From: a virus
Direction: 5' to 3' (one strand)
Length of the DNA stretch: 64,000 nt
Virus record (IMG/VR): IMGVR_UViG_3300035660_000001
Span: 62,001-126,000 of that record
The notes under the pieces are model-generated. The model made no database searches, was not told the origin of the DNA, and saw nothing but the letters and a program-made list of their open reading frames with translations. The position numbers and the translations under genes are program-made. Shown here one piece after another: positions 7,304-15,672 of this stretch (position 1 is the first letter of the stretch; each line of letters starts with the position of its first letter).

Positions 7304-8625
7304 GAGTCCTGATTCTCGACACTGGGCTTGCCCTCGATCTGGCTAGGAGACTGGCCGCAGAGGGGGATGAGGTCTATTATTACCTCAACAAGATCAGGAA
7401 TTACCCGGACGAGTCCGAGGCCATCTACGGCAAGGGGCTCTTTGAAGAGTGGGGGGTCAAGCGGATCGATATGTATGAATCCGTTCTAAGCTATGTCGAC
7501 TACGTTATAGCAACGGATATCGGCTACGGGAAGCACCTCGACCACTTCCGGGCGAAGGGAACGCTGGTCTACGGAGCCCCGTTCCTCGGAGAGAGGCTCG
7601 AGACGGACCGGGAGTTCGGCAGAGAGACCCTCGCAGGTTACGGGGTGAAGGTCCCGGAGGTCACGGTCCACAACACCAAAGAGGACGCCGTCCAGCATAT
7701 CAAGAAGGATCCCGGGGGCTACGCCTATAAGTCGGATGAGTCCCGCAACAAAAAGACCTTCGTGACCAAATCTCCGGAGGCCATGATCAAGTTCCTTGCC
7801 GGGCTGTCCTCCTCGGCTCCGATCCGGCTTGAGAAGTTCATCGATGGTGTGGAGATCGCCGTCGGAGGCTTTTTCAACGGGCAAGAGTTCCTGGGGCCCA
7901 AACTGACTTCCTTCGAGTACAACAAGACCTTCCCCGGAGATCTCGGGCCGATGAACTCGGAGATCGGGACGGCGATGTATTACGACGAGACCGGAGGGAA
8001 GGCGTTTGCGGAGACCCTAACGAAGATCGAGCCATTCCTGCGGATGGTCGGCTACCGGGGCTATGTGGAGGTCTCCTGCATTGTCAACGAGAACGGAACG
8101 CACGTCATTGAGTTCACTAACCGCTTCGGCTACCCGGTCTACATGATTCAGATGACGCTTCACAAACGCTTCGGGGAGGTTCTCTCGTCGGTCGCCTACG
8201 GGACCCTTCTGGACCCACGGTTCAGGCCGAAGTGGGATATCTTGAAGCGCCGCTGGGCGATCGGGACGTGCTGGTGCGTGAACGGCTATCCCTACACGGA
8301 GGTCATGAAGGCCCGGGGCGGGGACTGGTCGATCGTCTACGGCATCGACAAGGCGATCAAGGAGGGATCCCGGGTCGGGTTCTTCGGGGTGGTTAAGGAG
8401 GATGGGAAGTATATCGCCCTCCCCGACTACGGTCGGACGGTCTGCATCACGGGACAGGGCCAGACGATCTCCCAGGCCATGCAGGAGATGAACGACAGCG
8501 CCCGGAAGATATGGATCCCGGACGGCTTCTACCGTTACGATATCGGAGCCCGCACGATCGCCGAGGGGCAGAAGCTTCTCGAGTGGGGCTACGTCGACAA
8601 GGACTGGGCGAAGAGCTTCCGATGA
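7300..8625 (+). CDS. PurD-like ATP-grasp ligase, paralogue 1
   Basis: The 441-residue product resembles phosphoribosylamine-glycine ligase (GAR synthetase, PurD) in layout. It has a Rossmann-like N-terminus (MRVLILDTGLALDLARRLA), a pre-ATP-grasp VYGAP segment near residue 88, an EKFIDGVEIAVGGF strand near 180, LGPMNSEIGTAMYY near 216 (compare GPNTGGMGAYSP in PurD), and the metal-site signature HVIEFTNRFGYP near 270 (compare VVEFNVRFGDPE). The family forms acyl-phosphates and ligates an amine. Its position in a tail module and the presence of a second copy argue against simple purine synthesis; peptide or virion modification is an alternative. Confidence 0.78.
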   Translation: MRVLILDTGLALDLARRLAAEGDEVYYYLNKIRNYPDESEAIYGKGLFEEWGVKRIDMYESVLSYVDYVIATDIGYGKHLDHFRAKGTLVYGAPFLGERLETDREFGRETLAGYGVKVPEVTVHNTKEDAVQHIKKDPGGYAYKSDESRNKKTFVTKSPEAMIKFLAGLSSSAPIRLEKFIDGVEIAVGGFFNGQEFLGPKLTSFEYNKTFPGDLGPMNSEIGTAMYYDETGGKAFAETLTKIEPFLRMVGYRGYVEVSCIVNENGTHVIEFTNRFGYPVYMIQMTLHKRFGEVLSSVAYGTLLDPRFRPKWDILKRRWAIGTCWCVNGYPYTEVMKARGGDWSIVYGIDKAIKEGSRVGFFGVVKEDGKYIALPDYGRTVCITGQGQTISQAMQEMNDSARKIWIPDGFYRYDIGARTIAEGQKLLEWGYVDKDWAKSFR

Positions 8626-8744
8626 GCTACACCTTCGACCCCGACGCCGTTGAGTCTTTGATCACGACAGAGATTTTTCTGCTGTCCCCGATCACCGTCC
8701 TGCTCGATATCGAATCATACATCCCGGAGGATGATAATGGCTAG
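8622..8744 (+). CDS. Small hypothetical protein after ATP-grasp 1
   Basis: A 40-residue product from an ATG that overlaps the stop of the ATP-grasp gene (ATGA), typical of translational coupling. It is acidic with a hydrophobic centre (ITTEIFLLSPITVLLDIESY). Its last codons overlap the start of the following gene. The overlaps at both ends support it as real. No family recognised. Confidence 0.55.
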   Translation: MSYTFDPDAVESLITTEIFLLSPITVLLDIESYIPEDDNG

Positions 8745-9036
8745 GGTCTATCTCGGTCAGACTGCGTTGCGGATTCGTATAAATACGGGGGTCGATCTCA
8801 CCGGGGCAACGACACTCCAAGCCGCAGTCAAGAAACCGTCCGGGGCGGGGGTTCTGTGGGACTGTTCGGGCGAAGCCCCGCTGACGGCGGGAATCATGTA
8901 TCACGATGTCGTTACGGCCTCAGAGCTCGATGAGGCCGGGCAGTTTACTCTTCAGTCTTACGTTGTGTTCTCCGATGGCCGCTGGGCTTACGGGGACGAA
9001 GCCTTTATGATCGTTCATCCAATCTCTTCGGTGTGA
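8737..9036 (+). CDS. Predicted virion protein, beta-rich, fibre/baseplate associated
   Basis: The 99-residue product (MARVYLGQTALRIRINTGVD, then TTLQAAVKKPSG, and a C-terminal AGQFTLQSYVVFSDGRWAYG) is of the type often found beside tail fibre genes, with an N-terminal strand pattern like upper-baseplate proteins. GGAGG lies six bases before the ATG at 8737, which decides against the ATG at 8731. It overlaps the previous gene by eight bases. A structural role is inferred from context. Confidence 0.6.
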   Translation: MARVYLGQTALRIRINTGVDLTGATTLQAAVKKPSGAGVLWDCSGEAPLTAGIMYHDVVTASELDEAGQFTLQSYVVFSDGRWAYGDEAFMIVHPISSV

Positions 9037-9044
9037 GGTGAGCC

Positions 9045-9371
9045 ATGCCTGAAGGACCGAGCTTTATACAGCTTCCCGTAGACGGCCAGGGAAAGAAAAC
9101 CCGTTCGCACGTGCGGACCGTTGCGGGGGCGGACGTCCACGAGCAGTATGTCATTCTCGATACCCCGCCGTTAACGACCCGGGTAGATGAGGTGGACGCC
9201 AATACTTTCTATGTCGGGAAGGCCGCCATCGGGAGTGCCGAGACTGCGGCTGTGTGGCAGATCAAGAAGGGGATCAAGGTTGGGACGGAGACGAAGATTT
9301 TGGATCCAGTAACAACCGGAGATACGTTCGTGAATAGGTGGGATCAGCGGACTACTATAACTTACGCATAA
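9045..9371 (+). CDS. Predicted virion structural protein
   Basis: The 108-residue product (IQLPVDGQGKKTRSHVRT, AGADVHEQYVILDTPP, then a short C-terminal beta-rich domain) belongs to a type of small protein common beside phage fibre and tail genes. GAGGTGAGCC precedes the ATG. It lies directly upstream of fibre 1, three bases from its start. A structural role is inferred. Confidence 0.58.
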   Translation: MPEGPSFIQLPVDGQGKKTRSHVRTVAGADVHEQYVILDTPPLTTRVDEVDANTFYVGKAAIGSAETAAVWQIKKGIKVGTETKILDPVTTGDTFVNRWDQRTTITYA

Positions 9372-9374
9372 GCC

Positions 9375-12300
9375 ATGTCTCCTGCGAAACCAGTTTTTAA
9401 CGGCGCAAGCTCCAACGTGATGAGCACCGGCCTTTTGGCTGGTGGCGTCCTGTCGGTCACTCCCGGTCACCCATCCTGGTTCGATATCAGTGATGGGTCC
9501 GGGGTTGTCGTTGATAACTATACCGACACGCTTCATCCCCGAAAGACGGTGGTGGCTTGGTCTGGGAAGACGGGCATTGAAGTTACGAATTTGCTTACAG
9601 CTTTGGTGACCTATGTGGCCCTCGACAAAAATGGGCATGTCATCCAGTCTACTGTAAACTTTACTCCCGATGAACGCCGGGATTTGATTGTCCTTGGCGG
9701 ACTTAGTCACTTTGGTCATGCGGTGATCGAATTTATTGCGAACTATCCTTCTGTCGCATACGATGATTCCGCTCAGTTTGTCGATTTCGCCGATGCAATC
9801 GGTCCCATAAATATCACCGGTAATGTCTATGGGCCAAACGGGATGAACCTGAACCTCGATAAGTCGGGGGGATCTTCGTTTAAGATCGGCAGTAATTATG
9901 TCGCCGACAAAAAAACTCCCAACGTCCATCCTGACAACACAGGGACTGCTCTTTACTTCTTTTACGATTATCATACTGGTCCGGGTACTTGGGGAACGGT
10001 AGGCCCTCTCAATATTATCGATCCCGACCACTACGACAACGGGCTTGGATTAGAAGACGTTCCGGAGGACATGTGGACGATCCAGATGATTTTCTACGTT
10101 CCTGCGGCTGGTCTGACTTCAATTCAATATGGTCAGGAGATATACGACACCAAGGAAACTGCTCGAGCACATCTCCAGGATCCCGTGGATATTCTTCCGG
10201 AGCTAGCTTCCGGGAACGCGCTGTTCCGGGGTTGGTTAATCGTCCGTCAAGGCGCTATCGATTTAAGTGATCCTACCTGGGCTCAATTTGACATAGCGGG
10301 TAAGTTTGGTCTTGTCTCTGAAATCACAGGAACAGGTGGCGGCGAAGCGAATACGGCATCGAACAATGGCTTGGCCGGAACGGGGCTATACCTTCAGAAA
10401 CAGGGAGTCGACCTTCAGTTCAAGAATATCCGGGCGGCCTCTTCTCAGATCACAGTCGCTGACAATCCTGCCCTTAAAACGGTAGACATCGATCTTGGGG
10501 CGGGGGCCTCCGGTCAGAGCGGGTACAGTGGTCACAGCGGGTACTCTGGACAGTCCGGATTTAGCGGAGCCTCGGGTCTCAGTGGAGCTTCGGGTCTTAG
10601 CGGTTCTTCCTTTGTCGGATCGTCGGGGTATTCCGGCTTCAGCGGGTTTACAGGAGCCTCTGGTCTTTCTGGGGCCTCAGGCGCCAGTGGAGCTTCTGGT
10701 CTTTCGGGGGCATCCGGGACCAGCGGTGCCTCGGGACAGTCTGGGTATTCTGGTGCCAGTGGGTTGTCAGGGGCCTCGGGAGCCTCCGGCCAGTCCGGGT
10801 ATAGTGGTTTCTCGGGTTTCACCGGGGCGTCTGGTCTGTCCGGGGCCTCCGGTGCCAGTGGGGCATCTGGTGCCTCGGGGAACTCGGGGTATTCGGGGTT
10901 CTCCGGGTTCTCTGGATCCGGGGCTTCCGGTGCTTCCGGAGCCTCTGGGGCTAGTGGGCAATCCGGCTATTCGGGTCTATCCGGCTTCAGTGGACTTTCT
11001 GGGGCCTCTGGTGCGTCCGGTGCGAGCGGGGCTAGTGGATCATCGGGTTACAGCGGGTTGTCAGGCCAGAGTGGCCTTTCCGGGGCATCTGGGGCCTCTG
11101 GTGCGTCGGGTCAGTCCGGTTACAGCGGGTTCTCTGGGTTTTCCGGTTTATCAGGGGCATCAGGGGCATCTGGCGCTTCCGGGACCTCCGGGGCTAGCGG
11201 GGCCTCCGGGGCCAGTGGCTATTCTGGATTTAGCGGGTTCAGCGGGGCTTCAGGACTCTCCGGAGCATCCGGGGCCAGCGGCGCCTCGGGGCAGTCGGGC
11301 TACAGCGGGTTCTCTGGGTTTACGGGAGCCTCGGGACTGTCTGGGGCATCGGGACTTTCAGGAGCCAGCGGGGCCAGCGGGGCTAGCGGGACTAGCGGGT
11401 ATTCCGGCTTCTCAGGATTTACGGGTCTATCGGGAGCTTCGGGCGCTTCGGGAGCAAGTGGAGCCAGTGGACAATCCGGATACAGTGGCTTCTCGGGCTT
11501 CAGCGGAGCCAGCGGTCTTTCGGGATCTTCGGGAGCGTCCGGTGCTTCGGGTGCCTCTGGCCAGTCTGGCTACTCGGGCCTTAGTGGACTCTCCGGTTCT
11601 TCCTTTATCGGATCGTCGGGCTACAGTGGGCAGTCCGGATTCAGCGGACTCAGTGGAGAGTCAGGCGCGAGCGGGGCTTCCGGGACCGGGGCATCCGGAC
11701 AGTCAGGATATAGCGGGTTCAGTGGTTTCTCGGGGTCAGGCGCATCGGGTGCCAGTGGAGCGAGCGGAGCATCTGGTCAATCAGGTTACTCCGGTCTCAG
11801 TGGGCTCTCGGGATCCTCCTTCTCTGGATCATCCGGTTACAGTGGACAGTCCGGGTTCTCCGGGCTCTCGGGTGCGTCTGGTTTGTCGGGTGCGGGCGGT
11901 GCTTCTGGTGCTTCTGGTGCATCGGGAGCGTCCGGGGCCTCGGGCTACTCTGGGTTTAGCGGGTTCTCGGGGGAATCGGGCCTTTCTGGAGCTTCCGGTG
12001 CGAGTGGAGCGTCCGGCGCCTCTGGTGCTTCTGGACAATCTGGATATTCAGGATTTTCTGGGTTTACAGGAGCATCCGGACTTAGCGGAGCATCCGGAGT
12101 AAGCGGTACATCCGGAGCTTCCGGGCTCTCGGGTTATAGTGGTTTCTCGGGATTTACGGGGGCATCTGGCCTCAGTGGGGCGTCTGGACTTTCAGGAGCC
12201 GGTGGAGCATCCGGAGAGTCCGGTGCCTCGGGAGCATCAGGGCTCTCGGGTTACAGCGGGTTTAGTGGGTTTTCGGGAATCTCGGGAGCCTCGGGACTTT

Positions 12301-13505
12301 CCGGTGCCGGCGCCTCGGGAGCATCAGGACAATCAGGCTACTCGGGCTACAGTGGTTTCTCGGGGTTTAGCGGTCTTAGCGGCGCCTCGGGAGCTAGTGG
12401 AGCCTCCGGCGCTAGTGGGGCATCCGGGCTTTCAGGTTACAGTGGATTTTCAGGGTTCAGCGGAGCTACGGGTATCTCTGGTGCTTCTGGGCTTTCGGGA
12501 GCAAGTGGGGCCAGCGGTGCCAGTGGGCAGTCTGGGTACTCCGGTCTCAGCGGACTCTCGGGGTCATCTTTCATTGGACAATCTGGGTACTCCGGGTTGT
12601 CTGGGTTCTCGGGTCTATCCGGAGCCAGCGGTCTTAGCGGAGATTCCGGGGCATCCGGGGCCAGCGGCCAGAGCGGCTATTCGGGATATTCCGGGTTCTC
12701 GGGTTTTACTGGGGCTTCAGGAGCTTCGGGGGCTTCGGGAGCCTCTGGTCTCTCCGGCACTAGTGGTGCTTCAGGTCAGAGTGGTTATAGTGGGTATGTG
12801 GGAACGCCTGGGTCTGGTGGCTTGCTTCTGATGACCGAGCTCGCTACTCCCGGAGCAGGAACTTGGACTAAAAACGCTAGTACTAATTTTATTAGGGTGA
12901 TCGGAGTCGGTGGTGGCGGCGGTGGTGGAGGAGCGAACTCAGCGGCGAATAACGCATCTGCAGGAGGTGGAGGTGGCGGCGGTGGATTCTTTGAAATCTG
13001 GGTTACTAGTCCTCCGGCCTCGCTTAATTATTCTGTAGGAGCCGCGGGAGCGAATGGCTCTGCTACTGGTGGGACTGCCGGAGGTGCTGGGGGCCCAACT
13101 ATCTTCGGAAACGACAATGGCTCCATCAATTGCAATGCCAACGGGGGGAATGGCGGGGTGGCGGGAGGAAATGCTAATGCAAGAACTATAAACGCAGGAG
13201 GGGCAGGAGGCGTTCCTACTTCGGCTGTGGCGGCGGCTCAGGCTGTTCTGGTCACTGGTTCTAACGGGACGGATGCCTTCATCTCCAATAAGGTTCTGTG
13301 TTGGAGTGGCAACGGGTCTACTGGCTTCTGGGGCGGCGGTGGTGGTGGAGCGTATGCTACAAACGTCATTGCGATGGCCGGGGGTAATGCTCAGACCAGT
13401 CAATACGGGACAGGCGGAGGTGGGGCGGCTGTTGGTAACGGAGCGAACAGTGCTCGTGGAGGGACGGGAGCACAGGGAGTTTTGATCATCTATGAATACG
13501 CATAA
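9375..13505 (+). CDS. Tail fibre 1: Gly-X-Ser repeat fibre with glycine-rich tip
   Basis: The 1376-residue protein has three parts. Residues 1 to about 376 are a beta-rich attachment region. Residues about 377-1139 are Gly-X-Ser triplets (X mostly Ala, Leu, Tyr, Phe or Gln), with proline almost absent. Residues about 1140-1376 are a very glycine-rich tip (GVGGGGGGGG, TGGTAGGAGG, WGGGGGGAY) resembling the polyglycine-II tip domains of phage receptor-binding adhesins. I count 249 triplets with eight two-residue breaks: four of the SSF(V/I/S) type and four of GS, GT or GA. No clear ribosome site precedes the ATG, which is three bases after the previous stop. Confidence 0.85.
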   Translation: MSPAKPVFNGASSNVMSTGLLAGGVLSVTPGHPSWFDISDGSGVVVDNYTDTLHPRKTVVAWSGKTGIEVTNLLTALVTYVALDKNGHVIQSTVNFTPDERRDLIVLGGLSHFGHAVIEFIANYPSVAYDDSAQFVDFADAIGPINITGNVYGPNGMNLNLDKSGGSSFKIGSNYVADKKTPNVHPDNTGTALYFFYDYHTGPGTWGTVGPLNIIDPDHYDNGLGLEDVPEDMWTIQMIFYVPAAGLTSIQYGQEIYDTKETARAHLQDPVDILPELASGNALFRGWLIVRQGAIDLSDPTWAQFDIAGKFGLVSEITGTGGGEANTASNNGLAGTGLYLQKQGVDLQFKNIRAASSQITVADNPALKTVDIDLGAGASGQSGYSGHSGYSGQSGFSGASGLSGASGLSGSSFVGSSGYSGFSGFTGASGLSGASGASGASGLSGASGTSGASGQSGYSGASGLSGASGASGQSGYSGFSGFTGASGLSGASGASGASGASGNSGYSGFSGFSGSGASGASGASGASGQSGYSGLSGFSGLSGASGASGASGASGSSGYSGLSGQSGLSGASGASGASGQSGYSGFSGFSGLSGASGASGASGTSGASGASGASGYSGFSGFSGASGLSGASGASGASGQSGYSGFSGFTGASGLSGASGLSGASGASGASGTSGYSGFSGFTGLSGASGASGASGASGQSGYSGFSGFSGASGLSGSSGASGASGASGQSGYSGLSGLSGSSFIGSSGYSGQSGFSGLSGESGASGASGTGASGQSGYSGFSGFSGSGASGASGASGASGQSGYSGLSGLSGSSFSGSSGYSGQSGFSGLSGASGLSGAGGASGASGASGASGASGYSGFSGFSGESGLSGASGASGASGASGASGQSGYSGFSGFTGASGLSGASGVSGTSGASGLSGYSGFSGFTGASGLSGASGLSGAGGASGESGASGASGLSGYSGFSGFSGISGASGLSGAGASGASGQSGYSGYSGFSGFSGLSGASGASGASGASGASGLSGYSGFSGFSGATGISGASGLSGASGASGASGQSGYSGLSGLSGSSFIGQSGYSGLSGFSGLSGASGLSGDSGASGASGQSGYSGYSGFSGFTGASGASGASGASGLSGTSGASGQSGYSGYVGTPGSGGLLLMTELATPGAGTWTKNASTNFIRVIGVGGGGGGGGANSAANNASAGGGGGGGGFFEIWVTSPPASLNYSVGAAGANGSATGGTAGGAGGPTIFGNDNGSINCNANGGNGGVAGGNANARTINAGGAGGVPTSAVAAAQAVLVTGSNGTDAFISNKVLCWSGNGSTGFWGGGGGGAYATNVIAMAGGNAQTSQYGTGGGGAAVGNGANSARGGTGAQGVLIIYEYA
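10503..12791 (+). repeat. Gly-X-Ser triplet region of fibre 1
   Basis: These 2289 bases code for 763 residues: 249 Gly-X-Ser triplets plus eight two-residue interruptions. Aromatic clusters (GYS GFS GFS/T) recur about every 8-11 triplets with GAS and GLS triplets between. At the DNA level serine and glycine codons vary freely between copies, so protein repeats are much more alike than DNA repeats. The four SSF(V/I/S)G breaks lie near 10600, 11600, 11815 and 12565. Confidence 0.9.
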
Positions 13506-13516
13506 CGGAGGATGCG

Positions 13517-14218
13517 ATGTGGCAGAAGCGTTCTAAAAAGACAGTGTTCACATTGAATTTAGACCCGGACAAGTATCGGGAGATCACCGATATGACCTAT
13601 CCCTTGCTGAAGGAGTATGCGAGGAAGATAGAGGCGGATTTTCATGTGATCTCCGAGAGAAAGTTCCCCGAATTCAAGAGTCCGACCTACGAGAAGTGCC
13701 AGGTCTATCAACTGGCGCAGGATATGAACAATGACTGGAACATCTTTTTCGACTGCGATGCTCTCGTCCATCCCGACACGCCGGATATCACGAACCTGCT
13801 CTCGAAGGATACCGTCCTGCACAACGGCTCCGACTTTGCTCCTCTCCGGTGGAGGTATGATCGGTTCTTCCAGCGGGACGGAAGGCATATCGGCTCCTGC
13901 TCTTGGTTGGAGATCGCAAGTGATTGGTGCATAGAGCTATTTAAGCCTCTGGATGATCTCACTCCGGAAGAAGCTAACGCGAACATCTTTCCGCTTGCCG
14001 GGGAGACAGCTTCTGGCTACGAACCATATCGGTTGATTGAGGACTACGTGTTCTCCCGGAACATAGCGAAGTTCGGTTTGAAGTTCATTACGTTCGAAGA
14101 CCTCATGGTGAAGTATGCCAAGCTGAAGGGGAACTTCTTCTGGCACAACTATGCTATTCCCATTGAGGAGAAGGTGGAGCAGATGAAGCAGATTCTCCGG
14201 GAGTGGAAACTGACATGA
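13517..14218 (+). CDS. Predicted glycosyltransferase (GT-A type)
   Basis: The 233-residue product contains WNIFFDCDALVHPDTPDI near residues 73-90, where DCD is a DxD-like metal/nucleotide-sugar site preceded by hydrophobic residues, and has the general layout of small GT-A transferases (N-terminal VFTLNLD strand, a YEKCQVYQLA helix). GGAGG lies five bases before the ATG. It stands eleven bases after the fibre 1 stop and its end overlaps the radical-SAM gene start. The position suggests fibre modification; substrate unknown. Confidence 0.65.
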   Translation: MWQKRSKKTVFTLNLDPDKYREITDMTYPLLKEYARKIEADFHVISERKFPEFKSPTYEKCQVYQLAQDMNNDWNIFFDCDALVHPDTPDITNLLSKDTVLHNGSDFAPLRWRYDRFFQRDGRHIGSCSWLEIASDWCIELFKPLDDLTPEEANANIFPLAGETASGYEPYRLIEDYVFSRNIAKFGLKFITFEDLMVKYAKLKGNFFWHNYAIPIEEKVEQMKQILREWKLT

Positions 14219-15672
14219 AGTCGATGATGGAGATGGACACGGTCCAGATAGAGATTACCGATGCCTGCCGTTTGCGGTGTTCTAACTGCACCCGTTTCTG
14301 CGGACACAAGAAGCCCTACTTCATGTCCTTCGACCAGTTCAAGGAGTCGGTCGACTCGATGGTTGGGTATCCCAAGATGGTGGGGATCATGGGAGGAGAG
14401 CCTCTGCTTCATCCGGAGTTCGAGAGGTTCTGCGCCTATGCACGATCCAAGATACCAAAGGTCCAGCTCGGGCTCTGGACCTCTCTTCCAGAAGGGCATG
14501 AGGATTACAGGACGGCTATCTGCGATACCTTTGAGCATATCTTTATCAATGATCATACCCGAGGGGACGTGATCCATCACCCGCCCCTGGTGGCCGCCGA
14601 AGAAGCCGTTCCGGATCGGGGGATCATGTGGAGTTATATTAACCACTGCTGGGCCCAGGAGAGCTGGAGCGCGTCGATCAATCCGCATGGAGCCTGGTTC
14701 TGCGAGATTGCCGCCGCTATGTCTATGCTCTTCGATGGGGGGCAGGGATGGAAGGTGGAACCCGGTTGGTGGTGGAGGATCCCGAAGGACTTTACGGAGC
14801 AGATGGAAATGTTCTGTCCCCGGTGCGGGTTTGCCATCCCATTGAAGAGGCGGGTGAGCACTGGCGTAGTGGACGACATTTCCCCGAAGAACCTGGAGCG
14901 GTTGACGGGTAAGTCCCTTAAGGTAGCTCGGGGCGAGTACGAAGTTAGCCCGTTGACCCTAGAGAACGACTTCAGGCCGATGGCGACCTACAAGGACACG
15001 GACTACCGGAACGGGATAGCCAGGCGTTACGGTATGTTCGTCGTCGTGAACCAGCAGAAGTTCTGGACCCCGCACCTACTGAGGAAGCAGGATAAGTCGG
15101 AGGCGCAACCGCACAAGCCCCTGTTGGAAGTTCTACGGGAGAGAAACCTCTACAAGGGGAACGGCATCGACGGTTTTATGGCGGACGACAACCTTGTCTG
15201 GCTATTCGATATTGCTCGGAAGATGAATAGCATAGTCGAGGTTGGATCATGGAAGGGGAGGAGCACCCACGCTCTGTTGAGTGGTTGCCCGGGGACAGTC
15301 TGGGCCGTAGACCATTTCAAGGGAAGCATGGCCGAGCGTGAAAGAACCCAGTCTCACTTTGAGGCCACAATCCGGGATGTGTCGGAAGATTTTCTGAAGA
15401 ATGTCGGGATGTTCCCGAACCTGAAGCTCTTGAAGGTGGATAGCATAGAAGCGTCCAAGCACTTTGAGCCCCAATCCATAGACATGGTCTTCATAGACGG
15501 CGGGCATACCTACGAGGATATTTATCTCGACCTTGAGGCCTGGACTCCCATTGCCCGGAAGATGATCTGCGGACACGATTATGGCTCCGAGGTCAAGGAT
15601 GCCGTCGACAAGAAGTTTGGCGAAGACAGGGTTGAGACCAGGGACTTTGGGCTCTGGATGGTGAATCTATGA
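14215..15672 (+). CDS. Radical SAM and SAM-methyltransferase fusion
   Basis: The 485-residue product starts with a radical-SAM cluster motif, C18-x3-C22-x2-C25 (CRLRCSNC), and the GGEP-like IMGGEPLLHPEF near residue 60. The N-terminal half (to about 300) is a radical-SAM barrel with further Cys, including CPRCG near 202. The C-terminal part (about 320-485) is a class I methyltransferase of the Methyltransf_24 type: SIVEVGSWKGRST, AVDHFKG, and DMVFIDGGHTYEDIYLDLEAW. The ATG at 14215 overlaps the previous stop; GTG 14203 is also possible. A fusion of this kind next to a fibre gene suggests peptide or sugar modification. Confidence 0.78.
   Translation: MKSMMEMDTVQIEITDACRLRCSNCTRFCGHKKPYFMSFDQFKESVDSMVGYPKMVGIMGGEPLLHPEFERFCAYARSKIPKVQLGLWTSLPEGHEDYRTAICDTFEHIFINDHTRGDVIHHPPLVAAEEAVPDRGIMWSYINHCWAQESWSASINPHGAWFCEIAAAMSMLFDGGQGWKVEPGWWWRIPKDFTEQMEMFCPRCGFAIPLKRRVSTGVVDDISPKNLERLTGKSLKVARGEYEVSPLTLENDFRPMATYKDTDYRNGIARRYGMFVVVNQQKFWTPHLLRKQDKSEAQPHKPLLEVLRERNLYKGNGIDGFMADDNLVWLFDIARKMNSIVEVGSWKGRSTHALLSGCPGTVWAVDHFKGSMAERERTQSHFEATIRDVSEDFLKNVGMFPNLKLLKVDSIEASKHFEPQSIDMVFIDGGHTYEDIYLDLEAWTPIARKMICGHDYGSEVKDAVDKKFGEDRVETRDFGLWMVNL

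Noticed and set aside
137-9171. Minus-strand ORFs over the tail genes
   Set aside because: They lie opposite strong + strand genes, lack ribosome sites and give Arg/Pro/Leu-rich products typical of antisense reading in GC-rich DNA.
10503-12791. CRISPR-like or tandem DNA repeat array
   Set aside because: The periodicity is coding (nine-base triplets in one frame); repeats are not separated by unique spacers and codons vary.
10495-12831. Long second-frame ORFs over the fibre 1 repeat (up to 535 codons)
   Set aside because: They are shadows of the Gly-X-Ser coding repeat: low-complexity products with no ribosome site, ending where the repeat composition changes.
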